Source: Herbaspirillum sp. RTI4
GTDB lineage: Bacteria; Pseudomonadota; Gammaproteobacteria; Burkholderiales; Burkholderiaceae_D
NCBI RefSeq assembly: GCF_034313965.1
Contig: NZ_JAVIWQ010000002.1
Location: 186,001-250,000, forward strand
DNA length: 64,000 nt
Reading direction: 5' to 3'
Shown here piece by piece: positions 54,246 through 62,373 of the stretch. A program made the position numbers and the translations under genes. Under the pieces are notes generated by a model. The model made no database searches. It saw nothing but the letters and a program-made list of their open reading frames with translations, and was not told where the DNA came from. The stretch's first letter is position 1, and every line of letters starts with the position of its first letter.

Positions 54246-55511
54246 ATGTCTGAACTCTCCCCCATCCCCTCCGTTGCCATCATCGGCGGCGGCCCTGCCG
54301 GACTAATGGCGGCAGAACGTCTCGCCGCTGGTGGTGTGCAGGTCGATCTGTACGACGCCATGCCTTCGGTCGGTCGCAAATTTTTGCTGGCCGGAAAAGG
54401 GGGCCTCAACATCACCCACGCCGAAGCCTATCCGCAGTTCCTGCAACGCTATGCCGACCGCCAGACGCAACTGACGCCGCTGCTCGATGCCTTTAATCCC
54501 GACACGCTGCGCGCCTGGGTGCAGGAACTGGGCATTGATAGTTTCGTCGGCTCCTCGGGCCGGGTCTTCCCGACCGACATGAAAGCCGCGCCGCTGCTAC
54601 GCGCCTGGTTGCATCGGCTGCGCGCCGCTGGCGTGCGTTTCCACATGCGCCATCGCTGGCTGGGATGGGACGCAGAAGGCGCGTTGCGCTTTGCCACGCC
54701 GGACGGAGAGATCAGCATCCCCGCCGCCGCGACCGTGCTGGCACTGGGCGGTGCGAGCTGGCCGCGTCTCGGCTCGGATGGTGCCTGGTGCGCGCTACTG
54801 CAACAACGCGAGGTCAGCGTCGCCCCCTTGCAAGCGGCCAATTGCGGTTTCGATGTGCATTGGAGCGAACACTTGCGCAGCCGCTTTGCCGGTCAGCCGC
54901 TCAAGTCAGTCGCCGCCTGGACCGCCGCTGACGGCAGCGACCGCAAGGCCGGTGAATTCATGCTGAGCGAACAGGGCGTCGAAGGCAGTCTGGTGTACAG
55001 CCTGTCCGCCTCCTTGCGCACTCAATTGCACGCGCAGGGCCGCGCCGATTTGCACCTTGATTTGCTGCCTGACCGCAGCCTCGAATTCGTTACCGATGAA
55101 CTGCTGCGTCCCCGAGGCGCGCGCTCGCTTTCCAGCCACCTGCAAAGCCGGCTCGGATTGAAAGGCGTCAAAGCCAGCCTGCTGCGCGAACTGGCCAGCG
55201 CCGAAGATTTCGCCGACCCGGTGCAACTGGCGCAACGCATCAAGTCGCTCGCCATTCCCCTGATCTCGGCACGGCCTATCGCCGAAGCGATCAGCAGCGC
55301 CGGCGGCGTCAGTTTCGATGCGCTGGATGCGCAGCTCATGCTCAAGGCCATCCCCGGCCTGTTTTGCGCCGGCGAAATGCTGGACTGGGAAGCCCCCACC
55401 GGCGGCTATCTGCTGACCGCCTGCCTCGCCAGTGGCCGCGCTGCCGGCGATGGCGCGCTGACGTGGCTGACCGCGCAATCTGCCGACCAGCGTCAAGGAG
55501 AACCGGCATGA
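54246..55511 (+). CDS. FAD-dependent oxidoreductase of the HI0933/BaiN family
   Basis: The 421-residue flavoprotein has an N-terminal dinucleotide-binding motif (AIIGGGPAGLMAAERLAAGG), the family segment GRKFLLAGKGGLNITHAE, a middle LALGGASWPRLGSDG, and a C-terminal AGEMLDWEAPTGGYLLTACL. The family (sometimes TIGR03862) includes the bile-acid reductase BaiN, but the reaction of the proteobacterial members is unknown. It ends in ATGA overlap with slyX. Confidence 0.9.
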   Translation: MSELSPIPSVAIIGGGPAGLMAAERLAAGGVQVDLYDAMPSVGRKFLLAGKGGLNITHAEAYPQFLQRYADRQTQLTPLLDAFNPDTLRAWVQELGIDSFVGSSGRVFPTDMKAAPLLRAWLHRLRAAGVRFHMRHRWLGWDAEGALRFATPDGEISIPAAATVLALGGASWPRLGSDGAWCALLQQREVSVAPLQAANCGFDVHWSEHLRSRFAGQPLKSVAAWTAADGSDRKAGEFMLSEQGVEGSLVYSLSASLRTQLHAQGRADLHLDLLPDRSLEFVTDELLRPRGARSLSSHLQSRLGLKGVKASLLRELASAEDFADPVQLAQRIKSLAIPLISARPIAEAISSAGGVSFDALDAQLMLKAIPGLFCAGEMLDWEAPTGGYLLTACLASGRAAGDGALTWLTAQSADQRQGEPA

Positions 55512-55741
55512 CATCGCCCCTCCCCGCAGCCATTTCCGAAGAACGTCTGATCGACATCGAAATCAAGCTGGCGCGCCAGGAAGACCTGCTCGATTCACTG
55601 AGCCAGACCATCTACCAGCAGCAAAAGAAAATCACCGAGCTGGAATTGCTGTTGCAAGGAATGGCGCGGCGACTGCGACAAGGCGGCGACAGCGATAACG
55701 AACGCGCTGCTATCGAACATGAAAAACCGCCGCATTACTAA
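55508..55741 (+). CDS. slyX: SlyX family protein
   Basis: This 77-residue protein is nearly all helix, with a heptad-rich coiled coil in RLIDIEIKLARQEDLLDSLS and QTIYQQQKKITELELLLQGM, and a hydrophilic tail ending in KPPHY, the typical SlyX C-terminus. Its ATG overlaps the stop of the flavoprotein (ATGA), so the two are translated together. Function unknown; the name comes from phage lysis suppression in E. coli. Confidence 0.9.
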   Translation: MTSPLPAAISEERLIDIEIKLARQEDLLDSLSQTIYQQQKKITELELLLQGMARRLRQGGDSDNERAAIEHEKPPHY

Positions 55742-55755
55742 ACAGGCGACCGGTC

Positions 55756-56958
55756 ATGGCGATCGATGAATCCTCTGTCGGGAGCGCTGCCGGGAGTGCT
55801 GCGGCAAGCCCGCCAGTAAGGCGCATCGCCCACCTCGACATGGATGCCTTCTACGCTTCGGTCGAACTGCTTCGCTATCCCGAATTAGTTGGCCAGCCAG
55901 TCGTCATCGGCGGTCGTAGCGTCGATGCGCCTGCCGTGCTGGAAGACGGTACTCGCCAGTTCGCCCGCCTGCGCGATTATGTCGGGCGCGGCGTGGTCAC
56001 TACCTCCACCTATGCAGCGCGGGCGCTGGGCGTCTTTTCCGCGATGGGAATCATGAAAGCGGCCAAGCTGGCACCGGACGCCATTTTGCTGCCGGTTAAC
56101 TTCGACGCCTATCGCCACTATTCGCGGCTGTTCAAAGCGGCAGTGGCGAGTATCGCGCCGCAAATAGAAGACCGTGGCATCGACGAAATTTATATCGATC
56201 TGGACGGCCTGGAAGACGATACGCTGGCGCTGGCGCAAAGGATCAAACAAGCGGTGCGCGATGCCACAGGATTGTCGTGTTCGATCGGCGTGACACCCAA
56301 TAAACTGCTCTCGAAAATCTGCTCCGATCTGGAAAAACCGGACGGCCTGACCCTGCTTGGCATGGCCGACATCCCCACCCGCATCTGGCCGCTGGCGGTG
56401 CGCAAAGTCAATGGCATCGGCCCCAAGGCCACGCTTAAACTGGCCGCACTCGGCATAGAAACCATCGGTCAGTTGGCGCAAGCTGAGCCTAGTCTGCTGC
56501 AAACCCACTTCGGATTGAGCACCGCCAGTTGGCTCATGCAAGTGGCGCAAGGAATCGATGAACGGCCCCTCTCCTTTGGCGGCGAACCGAAATCCATCAG
56601 CCGCGAAACCACCTTTGCCCGCGACCTGCACGCCCGTCAGGATCGCGAGGAATTGTCCGGCATCCTGATCGCCCTCTGCGAGCGGCTGGCCGACGATTTG
56701 CAACGCAAGGGCTATCTCAGCCGTACGATAGGCATCACTCTGCGCTACGACGATTTTCGCCGCGTGACGCGTGACCTGACTCTGCCCGTCGCTACTGCCG
56801 ACAGCGCGGCGATTTTGCAGGCAGCGCGTGAATGCCTCAAACGCGCCCCGCTGCAACAACGTCTGCGACTGCTGGGCATACGCGCCGGTGCGCTGGTACA
56901 TCGCGATGCCGCCGAAGCCAGCCAGCCACGGCCTATGCAACAGCAATTGCTGCTTTAG
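55756..56958 (+). CDS. dinB: DNA polymerase IV (Y family)
   Basis: This 400-residue error-prone polymerase bypasses DNA lesions. Metal-binding residues are seen in AHLDMDAFYASVELL (Asp28, Asp30) and in DRGIDEIYIDLD (Asp-Glu pair). The fingers VVTTSTYAARALGVFSAMGI, thumb VRKVNGIGPKATLKLAALGI and little-finger PKSISRETTFARDL are in order. Compared with E. coli DinB there is an insertion after the first strands (about residues 54-75, DAPAVLEDGTRQFARLRDYV), common in betaproteobacteria. The C-terminus QQQLLL looks like a beta-clamp-binding motif. It follows slyX by 14 bases. Confidence 0.94.
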   Translation: MAIDESSVGSAAGSAAASPPVRRIAHLDMDAFYASVELLRYPELVGQPVVIGGRSVDAPAVLEDGTRQFARLRDYVGRGVVTTSTYAARALGVFSAMGIMKAAKLAPDAILLPVNFDAYRHYSRLFKAAVASIAPQIEDRGIDEIYIDLDGLEDDTLALAQRIKQAVRDATGLSCSIGVTPNKLLSKICSDLEKPDGLTLLGMADIPTRIWPLAVRKVNGIGPKATLKLAALGIETIGQLAQAEPSLLQTHFGLSTASWLMQVAQGIDERPLSFGGEPKSISRETTFARDLHARQDREELSGILIALCERLADDLQRKGYLSRTIGITLRYDDFRRVTRDLTLPVATADSAAILQAARECLKRAPLQQRLRLLGIRAGALVHRDAAEASQPRPMQQQLLL

Positions 56959-57027
56959 GGCCTGCCGGCGGGGGCTTGACGTCACGTATATACTGATCCA
57001 TTGCCTTCTACCGCATCGAGCCTCCCC

Positions 57028-58227
57028 ATGGACAACGCCCCGCTGATTCCTCTTTCCCTGCTGACCGGTTTTCTGGGCAGCGGCAAAACCACCCTGCTCA
57101 ATCACCTGCTCGGCCAGTCCGCGCTCAGCGACACACTGGTCATCATCAACGAGTTCGGCGAAATCGCGCTCGACCATCTGCTGGTAGCGCACAGCGAAGA
57201 AAATACCGTGGTCGAAATGAGCAGCGGCTGCGTCTGCTGCACCATTCGCGGCGATCTGGTGCAGACCCTGCGTGACATTACCTGGCGCTTCGCCCGCGAA
57301 GGGCGTCGACAATTCAACCGCGTCATCATTGAAACCACCGGACTGGCCAATCCGGTGCCTATTCTGCATACGCTGATGACGGACAAGTACATCGTCGAAC
57401 ATTACCGGCTGGACGGCATCATCGTCACCGTCGATGCCGTCAACGGTATGGAGACGCTGGACATGCAGCAAGAAGCGGTGCGACAAGCCGCTGTTGCCGA
57501 CCGCCTGCTGCTGACCAAGAGCGATCTGGCTGACCCGGCTCAACTGACGGCCTTGCAGGAACGGCTGACAGCCATCAATCCCGCCGCCCGGCAGATACTG
57601 GCGGTCAATGGCGAAGTGGAAGTGGCTGGCTTGATTGACCTCGGTTTTTTCAATACCGAGATGAAGATTCCCGATGTTGAGCGCTGGCTCAATGAAGCGG
57701 CGTTCGAAGCCTCACAACCGGCCTATCTGCCGGTTGCTGCGCCCGCTGCCGGCGCTTCCTTGATGAATGCCGGCAAGACGCGCAAATCGGTATCGCCCGC
57801 CGCGCAGGAACTGAATCGTCACGACGACCGGATTCACGCTTTCTGCTTCAGTTTCGATCAGCCGATTGACCCGCAGCAGTTTGAAGACTGGCTCAGTCTG
57901 GTGATCAGCCTGACAGGCAGCAATATTCTGCGCATCAAGGGCATTCTCAATCTGGCCGGTCAGCCAGGGCCGACCGTGATCCACGGCGTGCAGCATATTT
58001 TTCATCCCACCGTGATACTGCCGGAGTGGCCGTCGGAGGATCATCGCAGCCGTCTGGTGTTCATCACCCGCGATGTCACGCGTGACTATATCGAACGGTT
58101 TTTCATGGCTTTTCTGGGGCCGCGTACGCCCGTGTCCGGCAGTGCCAGCGGGATGGAGCAAGGCAGCGCAGATTCTCATGCCGATCCCCATCTGGCGGCG
58201 ACGCAAACCCGTGGCGCGCTCCACTGA
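57028..58227 (+). CDS. CobW/YjiA-type G3E GTPase (metal chaperone)
   Basis: This 399-residue protein has the G1 loop LTGFLGSGKTTLL (residues 12-24), the metal-binding CxCC (Cys68, 70, 71 in SGCVCCTIRG), the Switch II-like ETTGLANPVP, and the CobW C-terminal domain (RIHAFCFSFDQPIDPQQFED then RIKGILNLAGQPGPTVIHGV with RSRLVFITRD). It belongs to the COG0523 group, which includes zinc, cobalt and nitrile-hydratase metallochaperones. The metal is not identifiable here; no zinc-regulated neighbour is next to it. The ATG at 57028 is preferred over an upstream TTG. Confidence 0.93.
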   Translation: MDNAPLIPLSLLTGFLGSGKTTLLNHLLGQSALSDTLVIINEFGEIALDHLLVAHSEENTVVEMSSGCVCCTIRGDLVQTLRDITWRFAREGRRQFNRVIIETTGLANPVPILHTLMTDKYIVEHYRLDGIIVTVDAVNGMETLDMQQEAVRQAAVADRLLLTKSDLADPAQLTALQERLTAINPAARQILAVNGEVEVAGLIDLGFFNTEMKIPDVERWLNEAAFEASQPAYLPVAAPAAGASLMNAGKTRKSVSPAAQELNRHDDRIHAFCFSFDQPIDPQQFEDWLSLVISLTGSNILRIKGILNLAGQPGPTVIHGVQHIFHPTVILPEWPSEDHRSRLVFITRDVTRDYIERFFMAFLGPRTPVSGSASGMEQGSADSHADPHLAATQTRGALH

Positions 58228-58272
58228 GCCGAGCAGCGGACGTGTAGAATACGGCCTTTTGTCGGGACCGCC

Positions 58273-59196
58273 ATGTGGTTTAAGAATCTCCAGATTTATC
58301 GACTGCCCGCACCGTGGGCAGTCAACGCCGACCAACTCGAAACCTGGCTGGCGCCGCAAGCCTTCGCCGCCTGTTCCAGTCTCGACATGCAAAGCCAGGG
58401 CTGGCTGTCGCCGCGCGGCAATGAGCGCCTCACGCATGTGGTCAATCAACAAATCCTGCTGCAACTGAGCACCGAGAAAAAGCTGTTGCCGGCGACCGTC
58501 ATCAATCAGGTTTCCAAAGCACGCGCCGTCGAAATGGAAGAGCAGCAAGGCTTCGCTCCCGGTCGCAAGCAGATGAAGGAACTGAAAGAGCAGGTCACGG
58601 ATGAGTTGCTGCCGCGCGCTTTCAGTATTCAGCGCAGCACCTGGGCCTGGATCGATCCGGTCAATGGCTGGCTGGTAGTCGACGCCGGCAGTGCCTCGAA
58701 GGCCGAGGAAGTATTGAAGCTGCTGATTAAAGGCATTCCCAAATTTCCGCTGGAGACGTTGCGTACCGTCCGCTCGCCCCTGAGCGCCATGACCGAGTGG
58801 CTGGTGGCCGATGAAGCGCCGGGCGGCTTTGGCATCGATCAGGACACCGAATTACGCGCCAGCGGCGAAGGCAAAGCCACCGTGCGCTATACGCGCCACG
58901 CGCTGGAGGCGGAAGACGTGCGCCGCCACATCGAAGCGGGCAAGCAATGCACCCGACTGGCCATGACCTGGGACAGCCGGATTTCCTTCGTGCTGACCGA
59001 AACGATGACGCTCAAACGCATCGCGCCGCTGGACGTGCTCAAGGAAGATTCCGACAACATGACCAAGAACGATGACGAACGCTTCGATTCCGATTTCATG
59101 CTGATGACCGGGGAGCTGAACAAGCTGCTCAAGGATTTGGTCGAGGCGCTGGGCGGGCAGCTGACGGAGAATGACGGGAGTGGCAAGGCAGGGTAA
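58273..59196 (+). CDS. rdgC: Recombination-associated protein RdgC
   Basis: This 307-residue DNA-binding protein starts [11 protein letters not shown] and continues with [20 protein letters not shown], both RdgC hallmarks; [20 protein letters not shown] and [16 protein letters not shown] follow. RdgC forms a ring on DNA and limits RecA activity during replication. Length is normal. It has its own terminator. Confidence 0.97.
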   Translation: MWFKNLQIYRLPAPWAVNADQLETWLAPQAFAACSSLDMQSQGWLSPRGNERLTHVVNQQILLQLSTEKKLLPATVINQVSKARAVEMEEQQGFAPGRKQMKELKEQVTDELLPRAFSIQRSTWAWIDPVNGWLVVDAGSASKAEEVLKLLIKGIPKFPLETLRTVRSPLSAMTEWLVADEAPGGFGIDQDTELRASGEGKATVRYTRHALEAEDVRRHIEAGKQCTRLAMTWDSRISFVLTETMTLKRIAPLDVLKEDSDNMTKNDDERFDSDFMLMTGELNKLLKDLVEALGGQLTENDGSGKAG

Positions 59197-59229
59197 ATCG
59201 CGATAAGGAATGGCTGTTTTAATTGAAAA

Positions 59230-59268
59230 GCGCAGGGTGTCGGATTGACCGACAGTCTGCGTTTTTTT
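59230..59268 (+). terminator. rdgC terminator
   Basis: GCGCAG..TGTCGG and CCGACA..CTGCG form a stem with a small internal loop, followed by seven T, 33 bases after the rdgC stop. Confidence 0.85.
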
Positions 59269-59438
59269 ATGCCCCGGTTGCTCAAGCAAACAACCGACTC
59301 TTGGGGAATCTGGAGTGTTTAGAGGTGGGCGAACAAACCGCAAATTCGTCCTTGCCTCCAAGCCTGTCAAATTTATTGGATTATTGCAGTCGATACCCCA
59401 TTGTCTTTGCGCATCACTGGATTGGTCGCCTGAATGCG

Positions 59439-59609
59439 ATTCCGTCGCCAAACAGCGCTGGTATTGCGTCTGGAAAATTCGTCGCTCGCGTCCCCAAAAC
59501 AATTCATGCTCAGCTCGCTACTCGGGCCAAAGCGGAAGGCGTTTCTCTGAATACCTTGGTGCTGGCATTTATTGCCGAAGGATTGGGGCGGCGCGATCAT
59601 CTCGCTTGA
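59439..59609 (+). pseudogene. HicB-like antitoxin remnant (C-terminal ribbon-helix-helix only)
   Basis: The last 46 codons read SGKFVARVPKTIHAQLATRA and KAEGVSLNTLVLAFIAEGLG, the conserved DNA-binding tail of HicB antitoxins. The usual N-terminal partial-RNase-H-like half is missing. The frame upstream lacks any in-frame start near the domain and runs back into the rdgC terminator, so it is not a real N-terminus. No hicA toxin is visible next to it. It is most likely a decayed toxin-antitoxin locus. Confidence 0.7.
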
Positions 59610-59626
59610 GTCGACTACGCATTCTG

Positions 59627-59690
59627 CATCTACAAATAAAAACGCCCGCTTGCGCGGGCATTTGTATTCTGGCGGAGTGGACGGGACTCG
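59627..59690 (-). repeat. Duplicated 3' end of tRNA-Asp with its terminator
   Basis: These 64 bases repeat 59812-59875 almost exactly (two mismatches in the first bases). They comprise the terminator hairpin of tRNA-Asp and the last 22 bases of the tRNA (TGGCGGAGTGGACGGGACTC on the plus strand). The first copy then diverges, leaving only a tRNA stump. The 121 bases between the copies hold a 20-bp perfect palindrome (59711-59730) and two strong hairpins (59746-59767 and 59785-59804). Confidence 0.9.
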
Positions 59691-59821
59691 CCTACACCTT
59701 GCAGGCCGCCAAGGCGCATGCATGCGCCTTCCTTCGATTCCCGCCGTGAGCCGCGCAGGCGGCTCACTCCCCTCCACAGAAGGCGAAGCCCGCACGCGGG
59801 CTTCGATACTGAATCTATAAA

Positions 59822-59844
59822 TAAAAACGCCCGCTTGCGCGGGC
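59822..59844 (-). terminator. tRNA-Asp terminator
   Basis: On the minus strand GCCCGC-GCAA-GCGGGC is followed by GTTTTTAT, 11 bases after the tRNA end. An identical copy lies 185 bases further along (59637-59659) in the duplicated stump. Confidence 0.88.
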
Positions 59845-59854
59845 ATTTGTATTC

Positions 59855-59931
59855 TGGCGGAGTGGACGGGACTCGAACCCGCGACCCCCGGCGTGACAGG
59901 CCGGTATTCTAACCAACTGAACTACCACTCC
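59855..59931 (-). tRNA. tRNA-Asp (anticodon GTC)
   Basis: The 77-base sequence on the minus strand folds as a cloverleaf. Acceptor GGAGTGG pairs with CCACTCC, the anticodon loop is CTGTCAC with GTC, the T arm is GGGTTCGAGTCCC, discriminator G, and the CCA end is encoded. Confidence 0.97.
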
Positions 59932-60052
59932 TGGTAAGGCACAACTGCAATCCGGCGTTGTCGCTACCGCATTGCTGAAGGTTGGCTATTCTATAGAAGC
60001 TTGTATCGAAACTCCAGCCTTTTCGATAACAATCTACTATTTAATCCGAATA

Positions 60053-60649
60053 TCAGGCCTTGAAGATACCTTCAAAAGCAAATGACGACACCGGCAGGCG
60101 CGGACTAGGCGATTCACGTCCCTGCAAACCCTCTGGCAGTGTCGTTTTGTCGCCCTCTTTGCCCACCACTACCGCCGCTTCCACTGTATAGCCATCAGGA
60201 ATGCCCAGCACCGTGCGCGCCTTGTCCTTGTCGAAGCCAATCATGGCATGCGCCTGCCAGCCCGATAAGCTCGCTTGCAAGGCCAGATAAGACCAGGCCG
60301 AGCCTGCGTCGAAGGTATGCGCAACGGCAGGGACTTCATCTTTGCCACCGGGCGGTACAAAGTTGTCTTTCGAAATCACGACAAACAGAACCGATCCGCT
60401 CTTGGCCCAGCTTTGATTGAATTCATTAAGCAAACCCAACAGGCTGTCCCAATGCGCCGTGCCTTTGCGTGCGTAGACAAAACGCCATGGCTGCGAATTG
60501 TAGGAAGAAGGCGCCCAGCGCGCGGCTTCCAGGAAGGTGTTGACGGTTGCTTCGGAAATGTCTTCGCCGGTGAAGGCGCGTGGCGACCAGCGATTCAGAA
60601 ATTGCGGGTCGACGGGGTAATCGGCAACACGGGGATTTGCTTGTGGCAT
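60053..60649 (-). CDS. Nitroreductase family protein
   Basis: This protein of about 198 residues is an FMN-dependent nitroreductase-fold enzyme. The signature RWSPRAFTGEDISEATVNTF leads into AARWAPSSYNSQPWRFVYAR, which binds FMN, and SAWSYLALQASLSGWQAHAM follows with the central helix. The end ESPSPRLPVSSFAFEG resembles the C-terminal loop of the family. The ATG at 60649 (MPQANPRVADYPVD) is chosen; further upstream ATGs are open but unsupported. Substrate unknown. Confidence 0.86.
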   Translation of the reverse strand: MPQANPRVADYPVDPQFLNRWSPRAFTGEDISEATVNTFLEAARWAPSSYNSQPWRFVYARKGTAHWDSLLGLLNEFNQSWAKSGSVLFVVISKDNFVPPGGKDEVPAVAHTFDAGSAWSYLALQASLSGWQAHAMIGFDKDKARTVLGIPDGYTVEAAVVVGKEGDKTTLPEGLQGRESPSPRLPVSSFAFEGIFKA

Positions 60650-60780
60650 GAGAGGGTCCATGTGAGTTATGAAAGTAGCAATACTAGCAGTTGCCGCCAG
60701 AATTTGCCGACGACTGCCAAGTGGCTTTCCGTGCCGGCATAGCCACTTCAACTACGAAAGAGTTATGCAATCCGCCCAGC

Positions 60781-62199
60781 CTATTTCCCTATGCAAAACC
60801 GCGAAAAAATCACCCCCAGTAAATCATCGGGCGTGAAACGTCCGGTAATACTGCTCAGACTTTCCTGCGCCAGCCGCAATTCTTCGGCAAATAAATCGAG
60901 GGCGCGGTCGCTGCTGCCTTGTTCGTCATCAGAGGAAAGTGTGGCGGCGTTTTGCAGGCTGTCGCGGGCGGCACGCAATGCCACCAGGTGCCGTTCTCGC
61001 GCCAGATAGGGCGATTCGCCGGTCTGCTGCCAGCCGGCTACGCGTAACAGCTCGCTGCGCAGCAGGTCGATACCGGCGTGATCGAGCGCGGAGAGGTAGA
61101 TGTGGGTGGCGTCTTCCACCCTATCCAGCGCGGGCTGGTGGCCGGAGCGGTCGATCTTGTTCCATACGCGGATGACCGGGATGCCGGAAGGCAGACGTCC
61201 GGCAATGTCTTCATCGGCCTGCGTCGGGCCGCGGTCTGCGTCCAGCAGGTGCAGGATGACATCGGCTTTGGCGACTTCGAGCCAGGTGCGCGCAATGCCG
61301 ATTCGTTCGACTTCGTCGGGGCCGCTGTCGTCGTCGCCGTTATCACCATTGTCGCGGATGCCGGCGGTGTCGATGATGTTGAGCGGGATGCCTTCGATCT
61401 GTATTGTTTCGCTGACCTTGTCGCGGGTGGTGCCGGCGATGGCTGTCACGATGGCGACCTCCGCACCAGCGAGCGCGTTAAGCAGCGAGGATTTACCGAC
61501 ATTCGGCTGACCCGCCAACACCACGTTGAGTCCGTTGCGCAGCAGTGCGCCTTGCGCGGCCTGGGTGAATACCTGCTCCAGCGTGGCGCGTATCGAGGCC
61601 AGTTGACCACGGGCGTCGGACTGCTCCAGGAAATCAATCTCCTCTTCGGGAAAATCGAGCGTGGCTTCGACCAGCATGCGCAGGCTGGTGACTTGTTCGA
61701 CCAGCGCATGTACGACCTTGGAGAACGCACCCGAGAGCGAAGCAGAAGCTGAACGGGCGGCGGCGGCAGTCGAGGCGTCGATCAGATCGGCGACGGCTTC
61801 GGCTTGCGCCAGATCGAGCTTGTCGTTGAGGAAAGCGCGCTGGGTGAACTCGCCCGGCGCGGCCAGACGCAGTCCTATGCCGGCTCCGGCCTCCAGACAG
61901 CGCTCCAGCAGCATTTGCAGGACGACGGGGCCGCCATGCCCCTGCAATTCCAGCACGTCCTCTCCTGTGTACGAATGCGGGCCTTTGAAGAACAGCGCCA
62001 GCCCCTGATCGATCTCGCTGCCATCGGCGCGCAGGAACGGCAGGTAGCTGGCGTGGCGCGGTATGAGCTTGTCTTGCTGACGCCCGCATACAGCTTCGAT
62101 AACCGGCCACAGCGCCGGACCTGACAGACGGACGACGCCGATGCCGCCGCGTCCGGGGGCAGTGGCGATGGCGATGATCGGGGTGGTGTCAGCTTGCAT
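60781..62199 (-). CDS. mnmE: tRNA modification GTPase MnmE
   Basis: This 472-residue enzyme works with MnmG to install the carboxymethylaminomethyl group on wobble U34. It has the N-terminal formyl-THF-binding domain ([20 protein letters not shown], then [19 protein letters not shown] and [19 protein letters not shown]). An inserted G domain follows ([35 protein letters not shown]). The terminal Cys motif FCIGK carries the catalytic Cys. The second ATG (62199) has AGGA at good spacing. It lies downstream of yidC, as is usual near the origin. Confidence 0.97.
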   Translation of the reverse strand: MQADTTPIIAIATAPGRGGIGVVRLSGPALWPVIEAVCGRQQDKLIPRHASYLPFLRADGSEIDQGLALFFKGPHSYTGEDVLELQGHGGPVVLQMLLERCLEAGAGIGLRLAAPGEFTQRAFLNDKLDLAQAEAVADLIDASTAAAARSASASLSGAFSKVVHALVEQVTSLRMLVEATLDFPEEEIDFLEQSDARGQLASIRATLEQVFTQAAQGALLRNGLNVVLAGQPNVGKSSLLNALAGAEVAIVTAIAGTTRDKVSETIQIEGIPLNIIDTAGIRDNGDNGDDDSGPDEVERIGIARTWLEVAKADVILHLLDADRGPTQADEDIAGRLPSGIPVIRVWNKIDRSGHQPALDRVEDATHIYLSALDHAGIDLLRSELLRVAGWQQTGESPYLARERHLVALRAARDSLQNAATLSSDDEQGSSDRALDLFAEELRLAQESLSSITGRFTPDDLLGVIFSRFCIGK

Positions 62200-62289
62200 G
62201 GTCATTCCTGTTCATTCTTGAATCGTGAGAAGTGCTGGTGGGCTCTATTGTGCTGCGGTTCCACGCATTATTACGGCGCTCTGGCAGAC

Positions 62290-62325
62290 GAAAAAAAACC
62301 CGTGCAATCGACACGGGTTTTTTTC
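62290..62325. terminator. Bidirectional terminator between yidC and mnmE
   Basis: AACCCGTG and CACGGGTT form an 8-bp stem with runs of eight A on the left and seven T on the right. It ends the yidC transcript and implies a separate promoter for mnmE. Confidence 0.88.
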
Positions 62326-62373
62326 GCATGGCAATGCAGGATCACATTGCCGGTGGCGCTTCTGTCGCTGCAA

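Noticed and set aside
59572..59912. Short plus-strand frames over the duplicated tRNA region
   Set aside because: They cross the tRNA, its terminator and the repeats, and have no ribosome site or family resemblance.
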